From Bicyclus anynana (Eukaryota > Arthropoda > Insecta > Lepidoptera > Nymphalidae), in assembly GCF_947172395.1 (NCBI RefSeq), contig NC_069110.1, positions 1,674,001 through 1,738,000 of the forward strand: a DNA stretch of 64,000 nt. The letters run 5' to 3'. This document shows positions 1 to 10,640 of this stretch, in pieces. How positions within the stretch are numbered: position 1 is the stretch's first letter; each line of letters opens with the position of its first letter. Under the pieces are notes generated by a model. It made no database searches. It saw only the letters and a program-made list of their open reading frames with translations, and was not told the origin of the DNA. A program made the translations under genes and the position numbers.

Positions 1-9
1 GGCTACCTT

Positions 10-150
10 TTTTTCGCGTAAAGGATCAGCTTGCCTGTCCCACGCGGAAATGCAGCCAGTATTCTTGCCACTATTATACGTGGGCACGATTTATATTAGG
101 ATAAGTTAGCTAAGGTTTGCTATTATATTCTTTGTTAATTTTATATATTT
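10..150 (+). repeat. LINE C-terminal relic (QRGNAASIL type)
   Basis: Shares a block with copies at 11511, 22918 and 26041. In the best copy (22918) it reads as an ORF end, QRISLAVQRGNAASILATIP, followed by a stop a few residues later. Here the frame is broken. I do not know which LINE clade it comes from. Confidence 0.55.
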
Positions 151-159
151 TTATTATAC

Positions 160-375
160 ACCTCCATATTCCAGTTTCCTCCTTCTATCTTCCAGTAAAA
201 GTATCATAATCAGTTCAGTCGTTTAAGAGATAATTCCGGTTGAACAGAAAAACAGACAATGATTTGAAAAATATCATTTGTGTTTTATTAATTAACTATA
301 AGCAGTTGAGAAAACACAGCTATCAATATATAACAGACAGACACTTCAACTTTATCTGTATGTACAATGTACATA
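160..375 (-). repeat. Helitron-interior-like fragment
   Basis: Matches the inner part of the fragments at 50777-50992 and 55300-55560: CCTCC..TTTCC, then CAG...AGATAA, then ATAAGCA.TTGA.AAAACAC and CACTTCAA.TTTAT. Both ends are missing. Confidence 0.4.
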
Positions 376-1193
376 TTAATATATTTCTAGTTTAAGTAAC
401 TTTTGCCATATCTATCGTAACTTTCAGTGTCTTTTGGCCACCAACCTAAGTCCCAACTATTGATTCTGCACATTAACTACGGAACTTGGCACGTGTTATA
501 TCTGAACTCTTTTATCGGTGTCACCAACGAATCTGAACGTCATTTGTTATATTCTTGGTCACATTTTGACATTCATGTATTTTAACGTCAATTATAGTTC
601 TTCTATTTCTAGAAGACGGTTAGTTTTTAGTTGACTTTTTAACACGCTTATTACAACGCTTCATATTAGCTTCACTTGTAATTATGTATGTAAGAAAATC
701 TTGGAAACTTAATTTGACCTACTTCCCGGTCTTCGATTAGGATGACATTTTGCACACGTTCTGAGTTCTGATGACAATACATGACTAAGAAACTTCATTA
801 CAAATCCAATATGGCTGCCTTCCTAAGATGGCGAACTGGCTGTTTAAAATCCACCCCCATGCTTTGCTGTCAGGAATACGAAAAAAATAGTCACGTGACT
901 TAATTCTAATATTTGTAATTTTTGGTACGTGCTAAAAGCGTGTTTTTGGTTTTTAAACTATTTAAAGTTATTAATTAATATTTGCTATATTTTTTATACA
1001 TATTCCCGTTTTCCTTCAATTAGTCGGAAAATACTGTGTTAGAAGATGCCTCTGGTGATGCGTCGGGCCCCTTTACTACTGAGCTATTGATGATTCAAAA
1101 GCCCTTTGATGTAATTGATATTCGTCTTTGACAACACTAACAAACACCGTTGTATATTGTCAGCACAAAAGAAACGTGTTGTTATATAGCTTT
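376..1193. other. No recognisable feature
   Basis: AT-rich sequence without a long open frame or a repeat match I can name. Confidence 0.5.
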
Positions 1194-1300
1194 TCCAACT
1201 AATATTATAAAGAGGTAAAGTTTGTGTGATTGTATGTTTGTGAGGTTGTTGGGGTAAAATCTGAATCTACTGCATATAACAAGCATATAACTCTCCTTCA
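1194..1300 (+). mobile_element. Helitron 5' fragment
   Basis: Starts TCCAACTAATATTATAAA, followed by a GTAAAGTTTGTGTG run, the usual 5' end of the Helitron family here. No 3' CTAG end is visible nearby. Confidence 0.45.
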
Positions 1301-1462
1301 GGCATACTTCTGCCACTTACCGGTTTCTTTACTTTATCATTGGTATATTTATTAAACGCAAGTTTTTAGGAAAGTATGGTGTTAATTATTATATAAATGA
1401 TAAAAAAGCTTGGTGTTAAACTGTATTATACGACTGTGTGCTTAGTTTTAAATAAGTTTGTA

Positions 1463-1720
1463 AAATGGTGGTAAACAAAAAAAAATAAACCTTGGCTGAG
1501 TTTGTTGTGGGCTCTTCTCAGAGTTCGGATTTGGAACATTTGGAACCCATTTTGAAAGCATTTGGAACCCATTTGGAAAGCATTTGGAACCCTCGTAACT
1601 TTAATTTTAAGTTTTCGACTATTATTACCACCATTAGATTAAATTAAACTATGACATAATCATAACTTTTCAAAAGTGCTTGTAAACTAAGCCTAATTGA
1701 AATAAATGAATTTTTTAGAA
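1463..1720 (+). repeat. Family Z repeat (LINE 3'-end-like)
   Basis: Shares GGTAAACAAAAAAAAA...CTGAGTTTGTTGTGG and TAACTTTAATTTTAAGTTTTC with 58985-59150. It ends in the block AAAAGTGCTTGTAAACTAAG that recurs at 17220. An internal direct repeat of CATTTGGAACCCATTT is present at 1539-1590. Confidence 0.5.
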
Positions 1721-1816
1721 TTTTTATACTTAGACATCGAACTATTGTAGTACGCACATTATTACGTGATAATTGACAAAAGTATTAAATTAAAAAAAAA
1801 TGTAAAATATAAAGAA

Positions 1817-2119
1817 CTAGCGAACCCGTCAAGCTTCGCTTTGACGTATGAGCAATTCTTCCATATCCCTACCCTACCCCTACCCTTCCCCTACCCTACC
1901 CCTACCTCTAAGATCTATAATTGACTCTTAAACGTTTGTATGGGAAATAGAAAAGGGCAGTTTTTAGGGTTTTCCCGGAAATTATTTGATTTTTTCTTAC
2001 CTTTTAAACCTTCCCTATACCTCAACGAACATTTCAAGACCAAGATAAGATAAATCTATTTAACCGTTCTCGAGTTTTAGCGAGACTAACGAACAGCAAT
2101 TCATTTTTATATATATAGA
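1817..2119 (-). mobile_element. Helitron with CCCTAC-rich interior, copy 1
   Basis: Complete element read on the minus strand: A|TCTATATATATAAAAATGAA at 2119 and GGGTTCGCTAG|T at 1817. It carries a degenerate CCCTAC array at 1868-1915 that is G-rich on the other strand. It is homologous to 55811-56142 at both ends and in the interior. Confidence 0.7.
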
Positions 2120-2637
2120 TGGTACAAAACAGTTTGAAATACGACATTGTTTGTATAATTCTGATGGCAGTTAAAAATATCGGTAGCGGAAAAGTCAACG
2201 AATCCCCACCGCAGTGACAACTGCTAGTGCCGAGTTATATTTACGGCACACTATTATTTTGTCATACAACTACATTTCGATGTCAAACTAGTATAGCACA
2301 AAGGTCGTTGTCGAATAAAACCATTGACATATTTCTCTGATGAACTATCTAGCGCGAAGGTTCTCAATCGCAAAATAGTCGTCCAATTTCCTGGTGCAAA
2401 TGTTTAACACGTTCGCTGCGGTACGGGGTCAATTGAGTTCGTATGTCTAGCGTGTTCAAGAGATACGAGGTAGATGGACCTCGTACCGCACCAGAGGAAA
2501 GTACAGAAAAATCAGTGCGCAGCGAAAGTGTTAATTAAAACAGCTTGACTTTGGTGACTATGGAAGGTAGCAGTATTCAAAATTGCAGATCCTCAATTGT
2601 CCAAGTATACAACGTAATTTGTTGATATTTTTGAAGT
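2120..2637. other. No recognisable feature
   Basis: No long open frame and no repeat match seen. Confidence 0.4.
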
Positions 2638-2720
2638 CCGACCGAAACTGGTTTTCTGGCCGAAACCGTAACCGAACGTTTGACCGTGGCTTCAGTTTCG
2701 GGCGAAAACGAAACCGAAAC
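2638..2720. repeat. Degenerate CCGAAAC minisatellite-like tract
   Basis: The motif CCGAAA(C) or its complement recurs about seven times in 80 bases, with an inverted block (TTCGGG / CGAAAC) in the middle. It resembles repeats I have seen in insect transposons, but I cannot assign it. Confidence 0.35.
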
Positions 2721-2891
2721 TCACGTGGTCAAGTACAAAATTCCTTAAAATACTGAAGTTTGGTGCATTTTACCCATTAATTAGGACATGAAAAACTTTG
2801 TTACGAGTTAATCATTTGTTTAACATAAATTTATAAAAAATTATAATATTTTTATTGCTTTTTCAAATGAAGTTCTCATAGCAATATTATT

Positions 2892-2945
2892 AACCGATTT
2901 CAAAAAGGAGGAGGTTCTCAATTCGGTCGGTATTTTTTTTTTATT
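2892..2945 (+). repeat. MITE-P end fragment
   Basis: AACCGATTTCAAAAAGGAGG followed by AGGTTCTCAATTCGGTCGG matches one end of the MITE-P family (see 27761 and 11103). Confidence 0.5.
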
Positions 2946-3002
2946 TTATTTTTTTTTCAATAATCTAATCACTAATTGTTACTGTTACATCAAATAGTAA
3001 GT

Positions 3003-3156
3003 GCTCACACACGTATAAAATTAAGAAAATTCTCTTGTATGCAGGTTTTTTCACGATGTTTTCTTTACCGTTGGAGGTGCATGCCCCAGACTGAATTCGA
3101 ACCTTCGCCCTCAGAATCGAAGGCAGAGGTCATATCCACTGGGCTATCACGGCTTC
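3003..3156 (-). mobile_element. SINE-B copy, internally deleted
   Basis: The minus-strand head reads GTGATAGCCCAGTGGATATG (box A region), with GTTCGAA for box B. The middle is shortened and the TGATGATG tail is missing. Confidence 0.7.
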
Positions 3157-3290
3157 TACCTTATGTCTTCCAAAGTCACTGCATTCCAAACTCCATAATT
3201 GGCTACCGTACCTACTTACTTAGGGTAGTTTTGAAAACCTTTCACAAATTGAGGTATGTCTTGATATCGCCTTCAATAATACCCTTAATA

Positions 3291-3571
3291 CCCTCCGTGG
3301 CGCAGTGCTATGCGCGGTAGATTTACAAGACGGAGGTCTTGGGTTCGATTCCCGGCTGGGCCGATTGACGTTTTCTTAATTGGTCCAGGTCTGGCTGGTG
3401 GGAGCCTTCGGCCGTGGCTAGTTACCACTCTACCGGCAAAGACAAGTTCCGGTACGATGTAGAAACCGAAATGAGTGTGGATTTTCATCCTCCTAACAAG
3501 TTAGCCCGCTTTCATCTTAGACTGCATCATCACTTACCATCAGGTGAGATCGTAGTCCAGGGCTTACTTGT
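3291..3571 (+). mobile_element. SINE-A copy
   Basis: The head CTCCGTGGCGCAGTG and box B GGTTCGATTCC mark a tRNA-derived promoter. The body has the family landmarks TTCCGGTACGATG, GTGTGGATTTTCATC and CATCACTTACCATCAGGTGAG. The A-rich tail is lost; the copy runs straight into a Helitron start at 3572. Confidence 0.8.
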
Positions 3572-4293
3572 CACACTAATGTTATAAAGGCGAAAGTTTG
3601 TGTGTAAGTGTGAAAGTATGTAAGTATGTTTGTTCCTCTTTTACGCTGCGGCTACAGAAGCGATTTCGCTGAAATTTGGAATGGAAATAGATTTTACTCT
3701 GGATTAACACATAGGCTACTTTTCATCCCGGAAAAATCCACGGTTCCCGCAGGATTTGTGAAAATGAAAGAAAAAGCTAGTAAAGAATTAAAAAAAAGAC
3801 TTGTGATTTCTTCCCTCCTTACACTTCCGCGAAGCGAAGTAGAAGTAGAGTTGAGGTAACCGAGTGTTAGTTTCGTTAGTCATTAGCCACGGGCGGCGAT
3901 AGATGCAGATATATTTAGCTGCCATCAGTCCACCATCAGTCCTCTGTCGGCCGAATCATATTACTTGATTTATATTTGACTATTGTCAGACTGAAAATAA
4001 ATTTAGAAAGAATTCATATTCGTTTATTCTGATTGACTAATGATTTTTTTGTAGTAATAACTTCCTATGCGAGGGTAAGCAGCTGCGTAACGTAACGCGT
4101 TACGGTACTCTGCTTGGCTTCCCTGTCTCACGCATGCTGTTTTAAAAATTTGTTCATAAATCATAAAAAAATACGAAATATAAGTACTTAATATGATTCA
4201 AGAATTTTAAAAATTCATCCCCTAAAGTGGTGAAATATGGGTAAAAGTTTACATTGATTTCCACGCGGACGAAGTCGCGGGCGTCCGCTAGTC
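3572..4293 (+). mobile_element. Helitron, long copy with insertion
   Basis: 5' CACTAATGTTATAAAGGCG, then GAAATTTGGAATGGAAATAG and TCCCGGAAAAATCCACGGTT. The 3' end is GCGGACGAAGTCGCGGGCGT then CCGCTAG|T. The 3' end contains the inverted pair GCGGACG/CGTCCGC, a Helitron-type 3' hairpin. About 450 bases in the middle (3790-4240) are foreign to other copies. Confidence 0.65.
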
Positions 4294-5099
4294 CTTAATA
4301 ATGATAATATTAAATCATTAATCTTTATAGAGAACCCGGAATGCTGGATGTATTTTCCAAATGAAACCTTACCTACTTCAATTCTTGAGAAAAGGTAATA
4401 TTGTTAAATTCTCTATAAAATGCATTCAACTTGAATGAAATGAAATACGTTCCGCTTGAACTTATTTCTTGTAAAGAATAAATCTTTTATAAGATCGCTG
4501 CGTGGTATTTATTAATAAAAATGTTTTTATAGAAAGATTTTATGCTTTCTATGAAAAAATGTTTTTTATTAGATACATTATTAATAGAACTAATACTTAA
4601 TTGAGTACTCATAAATATGTTATTTATACAAAGATTTTAAGCTTTTTAAACTTAACTCAAGTAAGTAAAAAAATATTTTCATTAAATTAGTAAACTAATT
4701 ATAAAGAGGTATTTGACAAATAGTTGGTAAGTTGTTATTTTGTCTCGATAACTTTAGATTGTACCTACTGTTTATTATATTACTGTATTTTGGACTTATT
4801 ATTTAGTTCTACTCATTTATTTATTTTATTTTTACATGTAGTGGTCGCCGACAACTTCATTCGCTTGAAAATTATTTTTTTTTAATCTTGTGGGAACCAT
4901 GGATTTTTCTCCTATAATATCTCCCTTCTTCTGCTCCAACGTACGATTTATCTTCATAACAAATTTCATCCAAATCTCGAAAAGGTACTTGTACCTATAT
5001 TCGCTTTATCTTTCTTCGCATCTATAATTTTAGTATGGATTATACATACATAGTCATCATCATTAACAAGCCATTGTTCGATAACTTTTTGAGCACTAT
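4294..5099. other. No recognisable feature
   Basis: Very AT-rich; several short T/A runs. No gene or repeat recognised. Confidence 0.5.
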
Positions 5100-5148
5100 T
5101 TGAGCACGATCGAGTCGTCTCATACTGAGGGGACTCGATCGTGCTCAA
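5100..5148. repeat. Perfect 17-bp inverted repeat
   Basis: TTGAGCACGATCGAGTC at 5100-5116 and its exact complement at 5132-5148 with a 15-base loop. It sits at the tail side of the SINE-B copy that follows, where other copies have a weaker GAGCTCGAGTC motif. Confidence 0.85.
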
Positions 5149-5391
5149 CAGGGAGACCACCACGCTGGCCAAATGTGGATTGGCAGACTTTACACACGTT
5201 AGAGGATTTAGGAAATTGTCAGGTATGCAGATTGCAGGTTTCCTCACGATGTATTTCTTTCAATATTTGAGACACGTGATATTTAACTTCTTAAAATGCA
5301 CATAACCGAAAGTAGGAGGTGCATACCCCGGACCTTATTCTAACTTAATCTCCGAATCGAAAGCAGGGGTCACATCCACTGGGCTATCACG
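5149..5391 (-). mobile_element. SINE-B copy
   Basis: Contains CCACGCTGGCC, TGGATTGGCAGACTT, GCAGGTTTCCTCACGATGT and the head complement ATCCACTGGGCTATCAC. Diverged but nearly full length. Confidence 0.7.
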
Positions 5392-5964
5392 TCACTCACT
5401 GTAAACACGAGTTTGGAAGTCCTTACCTGATGCATTAAGTCCATGTCTTTGATGTTGAAGAATTCATGACGTAATTTTAAATTTAAAGCAGGCTAACGTT
5501 CAGCCGTAGAATGTACGTAGAGATAACGACATTTTTTTGGAACTAAGTTCCTTATTGCGCGTTGCTAAAGACAGAAAAAATTGAGACCAAAAGTTGTAAC
5601 GACACTTTTTGCTATAGTTGTAAGCAGTGAGGCGTGCGCGTGTTTCTTTGTCTGTCCCTCTTCCTCTCACTCATAGAAAGCAAGACAGCATTTGTTTTCG
5701 TTTCGGTTTTCTATTTCGCATTGAACATTTAGCCGCTGAAAGTCCATAACTACGATCAGTTTACTGGATTCGGTTTAACGTTGGTGTGTAACGCCTGTGG
5801 ACAGGACTTTGTGCCACGTTAGTGTCGAATGCGTAGTTACTCGTATAACGTATTTTGTCATTAGGTGACATTACGGGCTAACGAGCAGATACAATTGCGC
5901 CATTAGTCCAATGTGTATACCTCCGTAAACACTACCTTTTGACCAACTAGTCGAATCTAGAATA
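5392..5964. other. No recognisable feature
   Basis: No supported gene or repeat. Confidence 0.4.
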
Positions 5965-6160
5965 TTTCATCATTTTAAACCCATATTCGGCTCACTGCTG
6001 AGCTCCAGTCTCTTCTCAGAATAAGAGGGATTAGGCCAATAGTCCACCACGCTGGCCCAATGCGGATTGGCAGATCTTACACACGCAGAGAATTAATAAA
6101 ATTCCCTGGTATGCAGGTTTCCTCACGATGTTTTACCTTCACCGTTTGGAACACATAAAG
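5965..6160 (-). mobile_element. SINE-B copy, head truncated
   Basis: Has the tail side (CCCATATTCGGCTCACTGCT) through GTTTCCTCACGATGTTTT. The tRNA-like head is absent, which is 5' truncation in the element's own orientation. Confidence 0.75.
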
Positions 6161-6318
6161 TTTTAACTAAGTACATCACAAAAAAGCTGTAAGTTTATAA
6201 GTGCATGATTCCTACACGGTATTTTATTTCCTGCAAATAAAAATATACGAACTTTCCGATACAAAAAGTTGCGCAAGACAAACTCTAGTGAAACGAAGTT
6301 GCATATATGTTGCACAGT

Positions 6319-6540
6319 GCACATAGTTCGAACAGCCGAAGGACGTTGACGTCCCAAGGTGTTGGAATGGTGATCCCGCACCGGAAAGCGCAGTGACGAC
6401 CCCCCACTATATAGACTGAGGATATGAAATGGGTTGGATGCTGGCGGCTAGAGACCGTAGCGTTTGTAAGTCTATTCAAAAGGCTCATGTCTAGCAGTAA
6501 ACGTCCATCGGCTGATAATTATGATGGAGATGATGAACCG
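6319..6540 (+). pseudogene. RTE-1 LINE, ORF 3' end relic
   Basis: AGTTCGAACAGCCGAAGGAC through GGTGTTGGAATGGTGATCCC matches the RTE-1 C-terminal coding block (VRRADGRWGPKVLEWRP type). It continues to ACGTCCATCGGCTGATAATT and a GATGATG tail. Frames are broken. Confidence 0.65.
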
Positions 6541-6598
6541 TTGGCTCACTTGTAAAGAAAAATGAGTATTGTCAGCGAAGTCTTTCACAGTCAGTGTT

Positions 6599-6748
6599 CC
6601 TAGTGGCAGTTTGTTACTGTGACGATCGCGTAAACGTAAACGCGGTTTTCTAAGGAATTGAAACAGCGCCATCTAGTGGCACTACAGCACAAATGTTTTC
6701 CTTTTACTCGATCGTCACAGTATGAAAACATTGAAAACTCCCACTAGG
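6599..6748. mobile_element. MITE-X copy 1 (150 bp)
   Basis: Ends CCTAGTGGCAGTTT and AAAACTCCCACTAGG. Interior arms with CGTAAACG and GATCG(C/T) are partly complementary, so the element folds back on itself. Related copies lie at 45854 and 49454. Confidence 0.7.
6666..6679 (-). promoter_or_regulatory. CTCF-like motif in MITE-X
   Basis: The minus strand reads CCACTAGATGGCGC, a full match to the published CTCF consensus CCASYAGRKGGCRS and to the AGATGGCGC core known from flies. That CTCF binds here is inference. Confidence 0.4.
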
Positions 6749-7489
6749 TTCTCTGAGTTAGAAAAAAATGTTTGCTCGACACCTTTGTGAAAACGCAGCG
6801 TCACGTGGGTCATCGCGCACCGAATACGATACTTTTGTAAATGAATAGCTTCGGGTTCTCTGCAAAGGCAAGGATCGTAATATTTTATGTTGACCTTTTT
6901 CGTTATCACTTTTTTCGGTTGCCACCGGAATACTCAAATTGTATTAATTAAAAGGCTTTGTTGTAAAAAGTTTTCTTTTTTTTGTAAATAGAAACCTTTT
7001 GCACCTACCACCTGAATACATTCATTTCACGCAATGTGTGTGTTTGAAGCGGAAGAGACTGTACATTGAAAACAGAAAGGGCTTTTTGGGAAAATATCTA
7101 TACGATAATCATACTGAGATGTAAACAAATTCTATCGCCAAAATTGCAAAATAAAAACTTTACGGCGCAGCTTATGAAGACTTCGCATCACGTACAAACT
7201 GTAACTGTGATCGGAATACTAACAAACGAAACTTATTTATTTACAAACACACAATTTCTGATAACTCGATGTCCCGAATTTAAAGCAGGCCCAAAAATAT
7301 TCATGGTGATAAAAATACTTTGTGCATAAAGTGTTGCTATTGTATGCAGTAACAATATGCTGGAGTTTTACTGATTAAGCGTTTCCAAAATTCTTTCGAT
7401 GACCTCTATGTTAGTCATCGTTATTATCGCCAGCCTTCAATCAGACTAACACATTGGCCTCTTCTATGTACAGGGTATACAAGCACTCG
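6749..7489. other. No recognisable feature
   Basis: Open frame of 87 codons at 7066-7329 shows no recognisable domain and is probably chance. Confidence 0.4.
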
Positions 7490-7860
7490 TCGGTTAGTGT
7501 TCCAGAGCGAGGAATGTCTTCACAATACGCACAAAAATGCCCTTCTAGCTTCCGTTTTTCGTATACCATCGACAATCTTAATATATAAATGCGAAAGGTC
7601 ATTAATAACGATATCTCGAAAACAGCTTGACGTACAAATTTGAAATTGGCAGGGAGGTGGTTCGTAGGTAGTAGACATCCACCAATAACGGATTTTGCGA
7701 GAGGGCTGTATTAAGGAGGTCTAAGAGCGGACGTCCGCTAGTATGAGTATATTCAAGTCAAGAGTGCATATGTACCTTTTAGGTAAACGTTCTACCATAG
7801 GCTGCATCATTACTGATCGTCAGACTTGATTGCAAGTGCAGCCGCGATGTCTGTCTGGCA
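7490..7860 (+). pseudogene. CR1-like LINE C-terminus split by a Helitron
   Basis: Before 7575 the frame gives ALLASVFRIPSTI. After 7742 it continues MSIFKSRVHMYLLGKRST. This matches the (V/L)WNALPSSVF...F+SRVxRxLLGKR type of C-terminus seen in CR1-group ORF2 proteins and in the relic at 8880. The Helitron at 7576-7741 interrupts it between an A and a T. Confidence 0.6.
7576..7741 (+). mobile_element. Helitron, short complete copy
   Basis: A|TCTTAATATATAAATGCG ... GGACGTCCGCTAG|T, 166 bases. It is the same subfamily as 51847-52006: both contain CTTGACGTACAAA, TTGGCAGGGAG and GATTTTGCGAGAG. Confidence 0.75.
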
Positions 7861-8548
7861 TTCCTTAACTTTGCAGTGTGTGTTCTTCTTAATTGGTTCC
7901 ACGAAGGTCAAATATACTATGTTTTTGTTAAGTCCCAGGATTCTAAATCATCACATTAGTTCATGACGCAATTTATCCATCAAACATCGGCATGTATTCG
8001 GACACTTGCTATATGCCTTTTGTGTCACGCGGGCTTTATGTGATGAAATTTTAACTTTAAGCCGCTTTATAGTGTACGAAGAATGCATAGGAAATACGTG
8101 AACATGTTCACCTTCACCTCCAGATACCTCCAGACCAGACCTGAGCCAATTTAGAAATTATAAAATCCCGAACTGATTCAAGCTGGGAATCAAACCCCTC
8201 CCTGTTCAGAACCATAGCACTACCAACTGCCCCAAACAGGCCGTCAAAATACCGCATAAACAGGTACACGTATAATTCAACCTTAATCCACCTGCAATCG
8301 GCATGTTTTAATATCCCACGCTGTCGCATAGAGCTCAAGAAAACAAAACGCATAGAAAGTGTAAGCTTGGCGCCAAATATAAATGTCACAGTTAATTACT
8401 AACAGTGCTCTAATTAAGAGGTTGCGTAATCGACAGGTCATTGGCACAGGCTGACAGTTGTTCCCAAACACTACTGACCGACTTACGCCTGGAGGGTTTC
8501 CTGCTACGTCCACTCTACTCTAAACATGCAGGAAAAGTCACAAGACAT
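7861..8548. other. No recognisable feature
   Basis: Two short overlapping minus-strand frames (8114-8513) show no domain. No repeat recognised. Confidence 0.4.
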
Positions 8549-8846
8549 TATCATCATTCATCATTCATATTCGGCTCACTGCTGACCTCGAGTCTCCTCT
8601 CAGAATGAGAGGGGTTAGGCCAATAGTCCACCACGCTGACCCAATGCAGATTGGCTGACTTCACACATGCAGAGAATTGAGAAAATTCTCTGGTTTCCTC
8701 ACGATGTTTTTCCTTTACTGTTTGAAATACGTGATATTTAATTTCTTAAAATGCACAAAACTGAAAAGTTGGAGATGCATGCTTCGGACTGGATTCGAAC
8801 CTCCGGAATCGGAGGCAGAGGTTATATCCACTCGGCTATTACTTCA
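8549..8846 (-). mobile_element. SINE-B copy, nearly full length
   Basis: Runs from the complement of the TGATGATG tail (ATCATCATTCATCATTCATA) through TCGAGTCTCCTCTCAGAATG and TTTCCTCACGATGTTTTTCC to the tRNA-like head complement TTCGAACCTCCGGAATCGGA. Confidence 0.8.
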
Positions 8847-8879
8847 TTCATACATCATCCAATTACGTTGCTTAGTTCC

Positions 8880-9030
8880 AACGCCTCTCTAATCCAAGGT
8901 CAGAGCGAAGTTATGGAATGCCCTTCCATCTTCCGTTTTTCCTACAACATCGGTATCGTCAAGTCTAGGCAAGCGCAGGTGCATCATTCGCAAGCAATAG
9001 CTTACCGTCAGGCTTGATTGCAGCCAAGCA
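8880..9030 (+). pseudogene. CR1-like LINE C-terminus relic
   Basis: One frame reads KLWNALPSSVFPT, the typical conserved tail of CR1-group ORF2. The 3' part matches the downstream half of the relic at 7742-7860 (CATCATT...GTCAGGCTTGATTGCA). Confidence 0.6.
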
Positions 9031-9328
9031 CTGGCCCACACTAACTGTTATAAAAGTAACTGACAAGCAGAGAAGCGCGTCGTCCATTGAAGGTCGTAGG
9101 CGAAGCTAGTCGATATTAGGCTAATTGCGCGCCACGACGCGAACGGTTATCTCTAAGCCCTGTTATCGGGACCCTTGACCTTTGTGATTTGCCGACATTG
9201 ACGCGTAACTGAGTTGCGGTGGGTTCGCTCGTCCCCTTAGGGTTACATACTCGTACGTAAGTGAGGTTAGCTACACAACAATGTAAGTTATTCATACCCG
9301 TTGCTATGTATGTTCCTTTTATATATTA
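9031..9328. other. No recognisable feature
   Basis: Moderately CpG-rich stretch (9060-9240) with no open frame of note. Confidence 0.4.
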
Positions 9329-9517
9329 CTAGCAAACGCCGCGCGGTTTCGCCTGCGTTGTACCGATCCCGCGAGAAAATGGGGATAACATATAACCTAT
9401 GATATTCAAAATTAACGTGGCTTTCTAGTAGTAAAAAACTTTCAAACCCGGTTCGCTAAATCCAGAGATTACCTCTACAAAACCACAAAATTTACCTCTT
9501 TATCATTTTAGTATAGA
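9329..9517 (-). mobile_element. Helitron, complete short copy
   Basis: Minus strand: A|TCTATACTAAAA at 9517 and CGCGCGGCGTTTGCTAG|T at 9329. Interior GGTTTCGCCTGCG, GGGATAACATATAACC and TGGCTTTCTAGTA match other copies. Confidence 0.65.
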
Positions 9518-9875
9518 TAAATGTTAATGTGTTGTAATGTTTAGAGGAAAACCAAAGGTTTGTAAGATGATTATGACGTATTATAGAAACCAATGAAAAG
9601 AAATACGAAGATGAGGATGATGATATGAAACAAGCCTATCACTTAGAGCACAAGGATTTAGAAAATCGTTGCTAGTTTGCCAAATAATGATCGCCGTTTA
9701 GCAAAAACATACCAATGGTATAACCACAGGAAAACTACTGAAACATTGTTAACCGTAAACATGATGCGGGTGCATAATTTGTATAAAGATTAATAGATTA
9801 ATGCACGCGGTCCATATTTTGTGCCTATTGTAAGATACTGTGAGAGACATCGACCACATCAATTCAGATGACAAC
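9518..9875. other. No recognisable feature
   Basis: AT-rich, nothing recognised. Confidence 0.4.
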
Positions 9876-10108
9876 CTACTATCAGATATTCATCATCGTC
9901 ATCATATCTGCAGGACATAGGCCTTTTGTAGAGACATCCAAACATCACGATACTGAGCCACCTGCATCCAGCGAATCCCTGTGACTCGCTTGATGTCGTC
10001 AGTCCACCAGGTCGACCAACACTACGCTTTCTAGTGCGGGGTCGCCATTCCAGCACTTTGGGACCCCAACGTCCATCGGCTCTTCGAACTATGTGCCCCG
10101 CCCTACTG
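9876..10108 (-). pseudogene. RTE-1 LINE, ORF 3' end relic
   Basis: The minus frame gives VLEWRPRTRKRSVGRPGGLT and then SSESQGFAGCRWLSIVMFG in a shifted frame. This is the conserved RTE-1 C-terminus, followed by the tail complement CATCATCGTCATCAT. Confidence 0.75.
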
Positions 10109-10307
10109 GGCTAATATCTTGCTTTACGAGGCAGAAGGGTGTAAAAACTTAAGTACTTCATTGCCATCGTGCTGAAACTATTAGAATTATTGTTTTGCAT
10201 GGTATATTCTTTAAAATATTCAATGTACCTACTAATTAATTAATCACTGTACAAATAATTCATATGTGTGAATTGATTATTGTAAATTACAATGTTATGT
10301 TTTTATT

Positions 10308-10640
10308 ACCCGACTGCAAGAAGGGTTATGTTTTTCGCGCGTGTCTTGTATGTACATATGTATGTAATATTCTTTATTACCTCATATTTTCCAAACCAAT
10401 GAACAGATCTACGTAATTAAGATATCGTTAGATTTGTCTCAATAACCCAAGTGTTCTTAAATAGGTGAAACTAAAAAAAATAACAAGACGACTGTGAGAC
10501 GCTATAGACTCGAGGTGAATTTTTTTTTTCTAATATTGCAATATGGGTATCAAATTCACTGTTTTCTTATTGCTTTCTACACTTCTGGACCGAGCTTGTT
10601 TTTTTCTTTTAATTTTTTTTTATACTGTATGCAGTCGGGT
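10308..10640. mobile_element. MITE candidate with ACCCGACTGCA ends
   Basis: ACCCGACTGCA at 10308-10318 and its exact complement TGCAGTCGGGT at 10630-10640, with T/A-rich flanks. It is about 333 bp with no coding content. Confidence 0.5.

Noticed and set aside
1868..1915. Interstitial telomere repeats
   Set aside because: Insect telomeres are TTAGG; these are CCCTAC-type units inside a Helitron with clear ends.
2976..3320. 114-codon open frame
   Set aside because: Runs through a SINE-B copy; the product has the repeated shadow WRCMPQTEFEPSPSES seen in other SINE-B copies.
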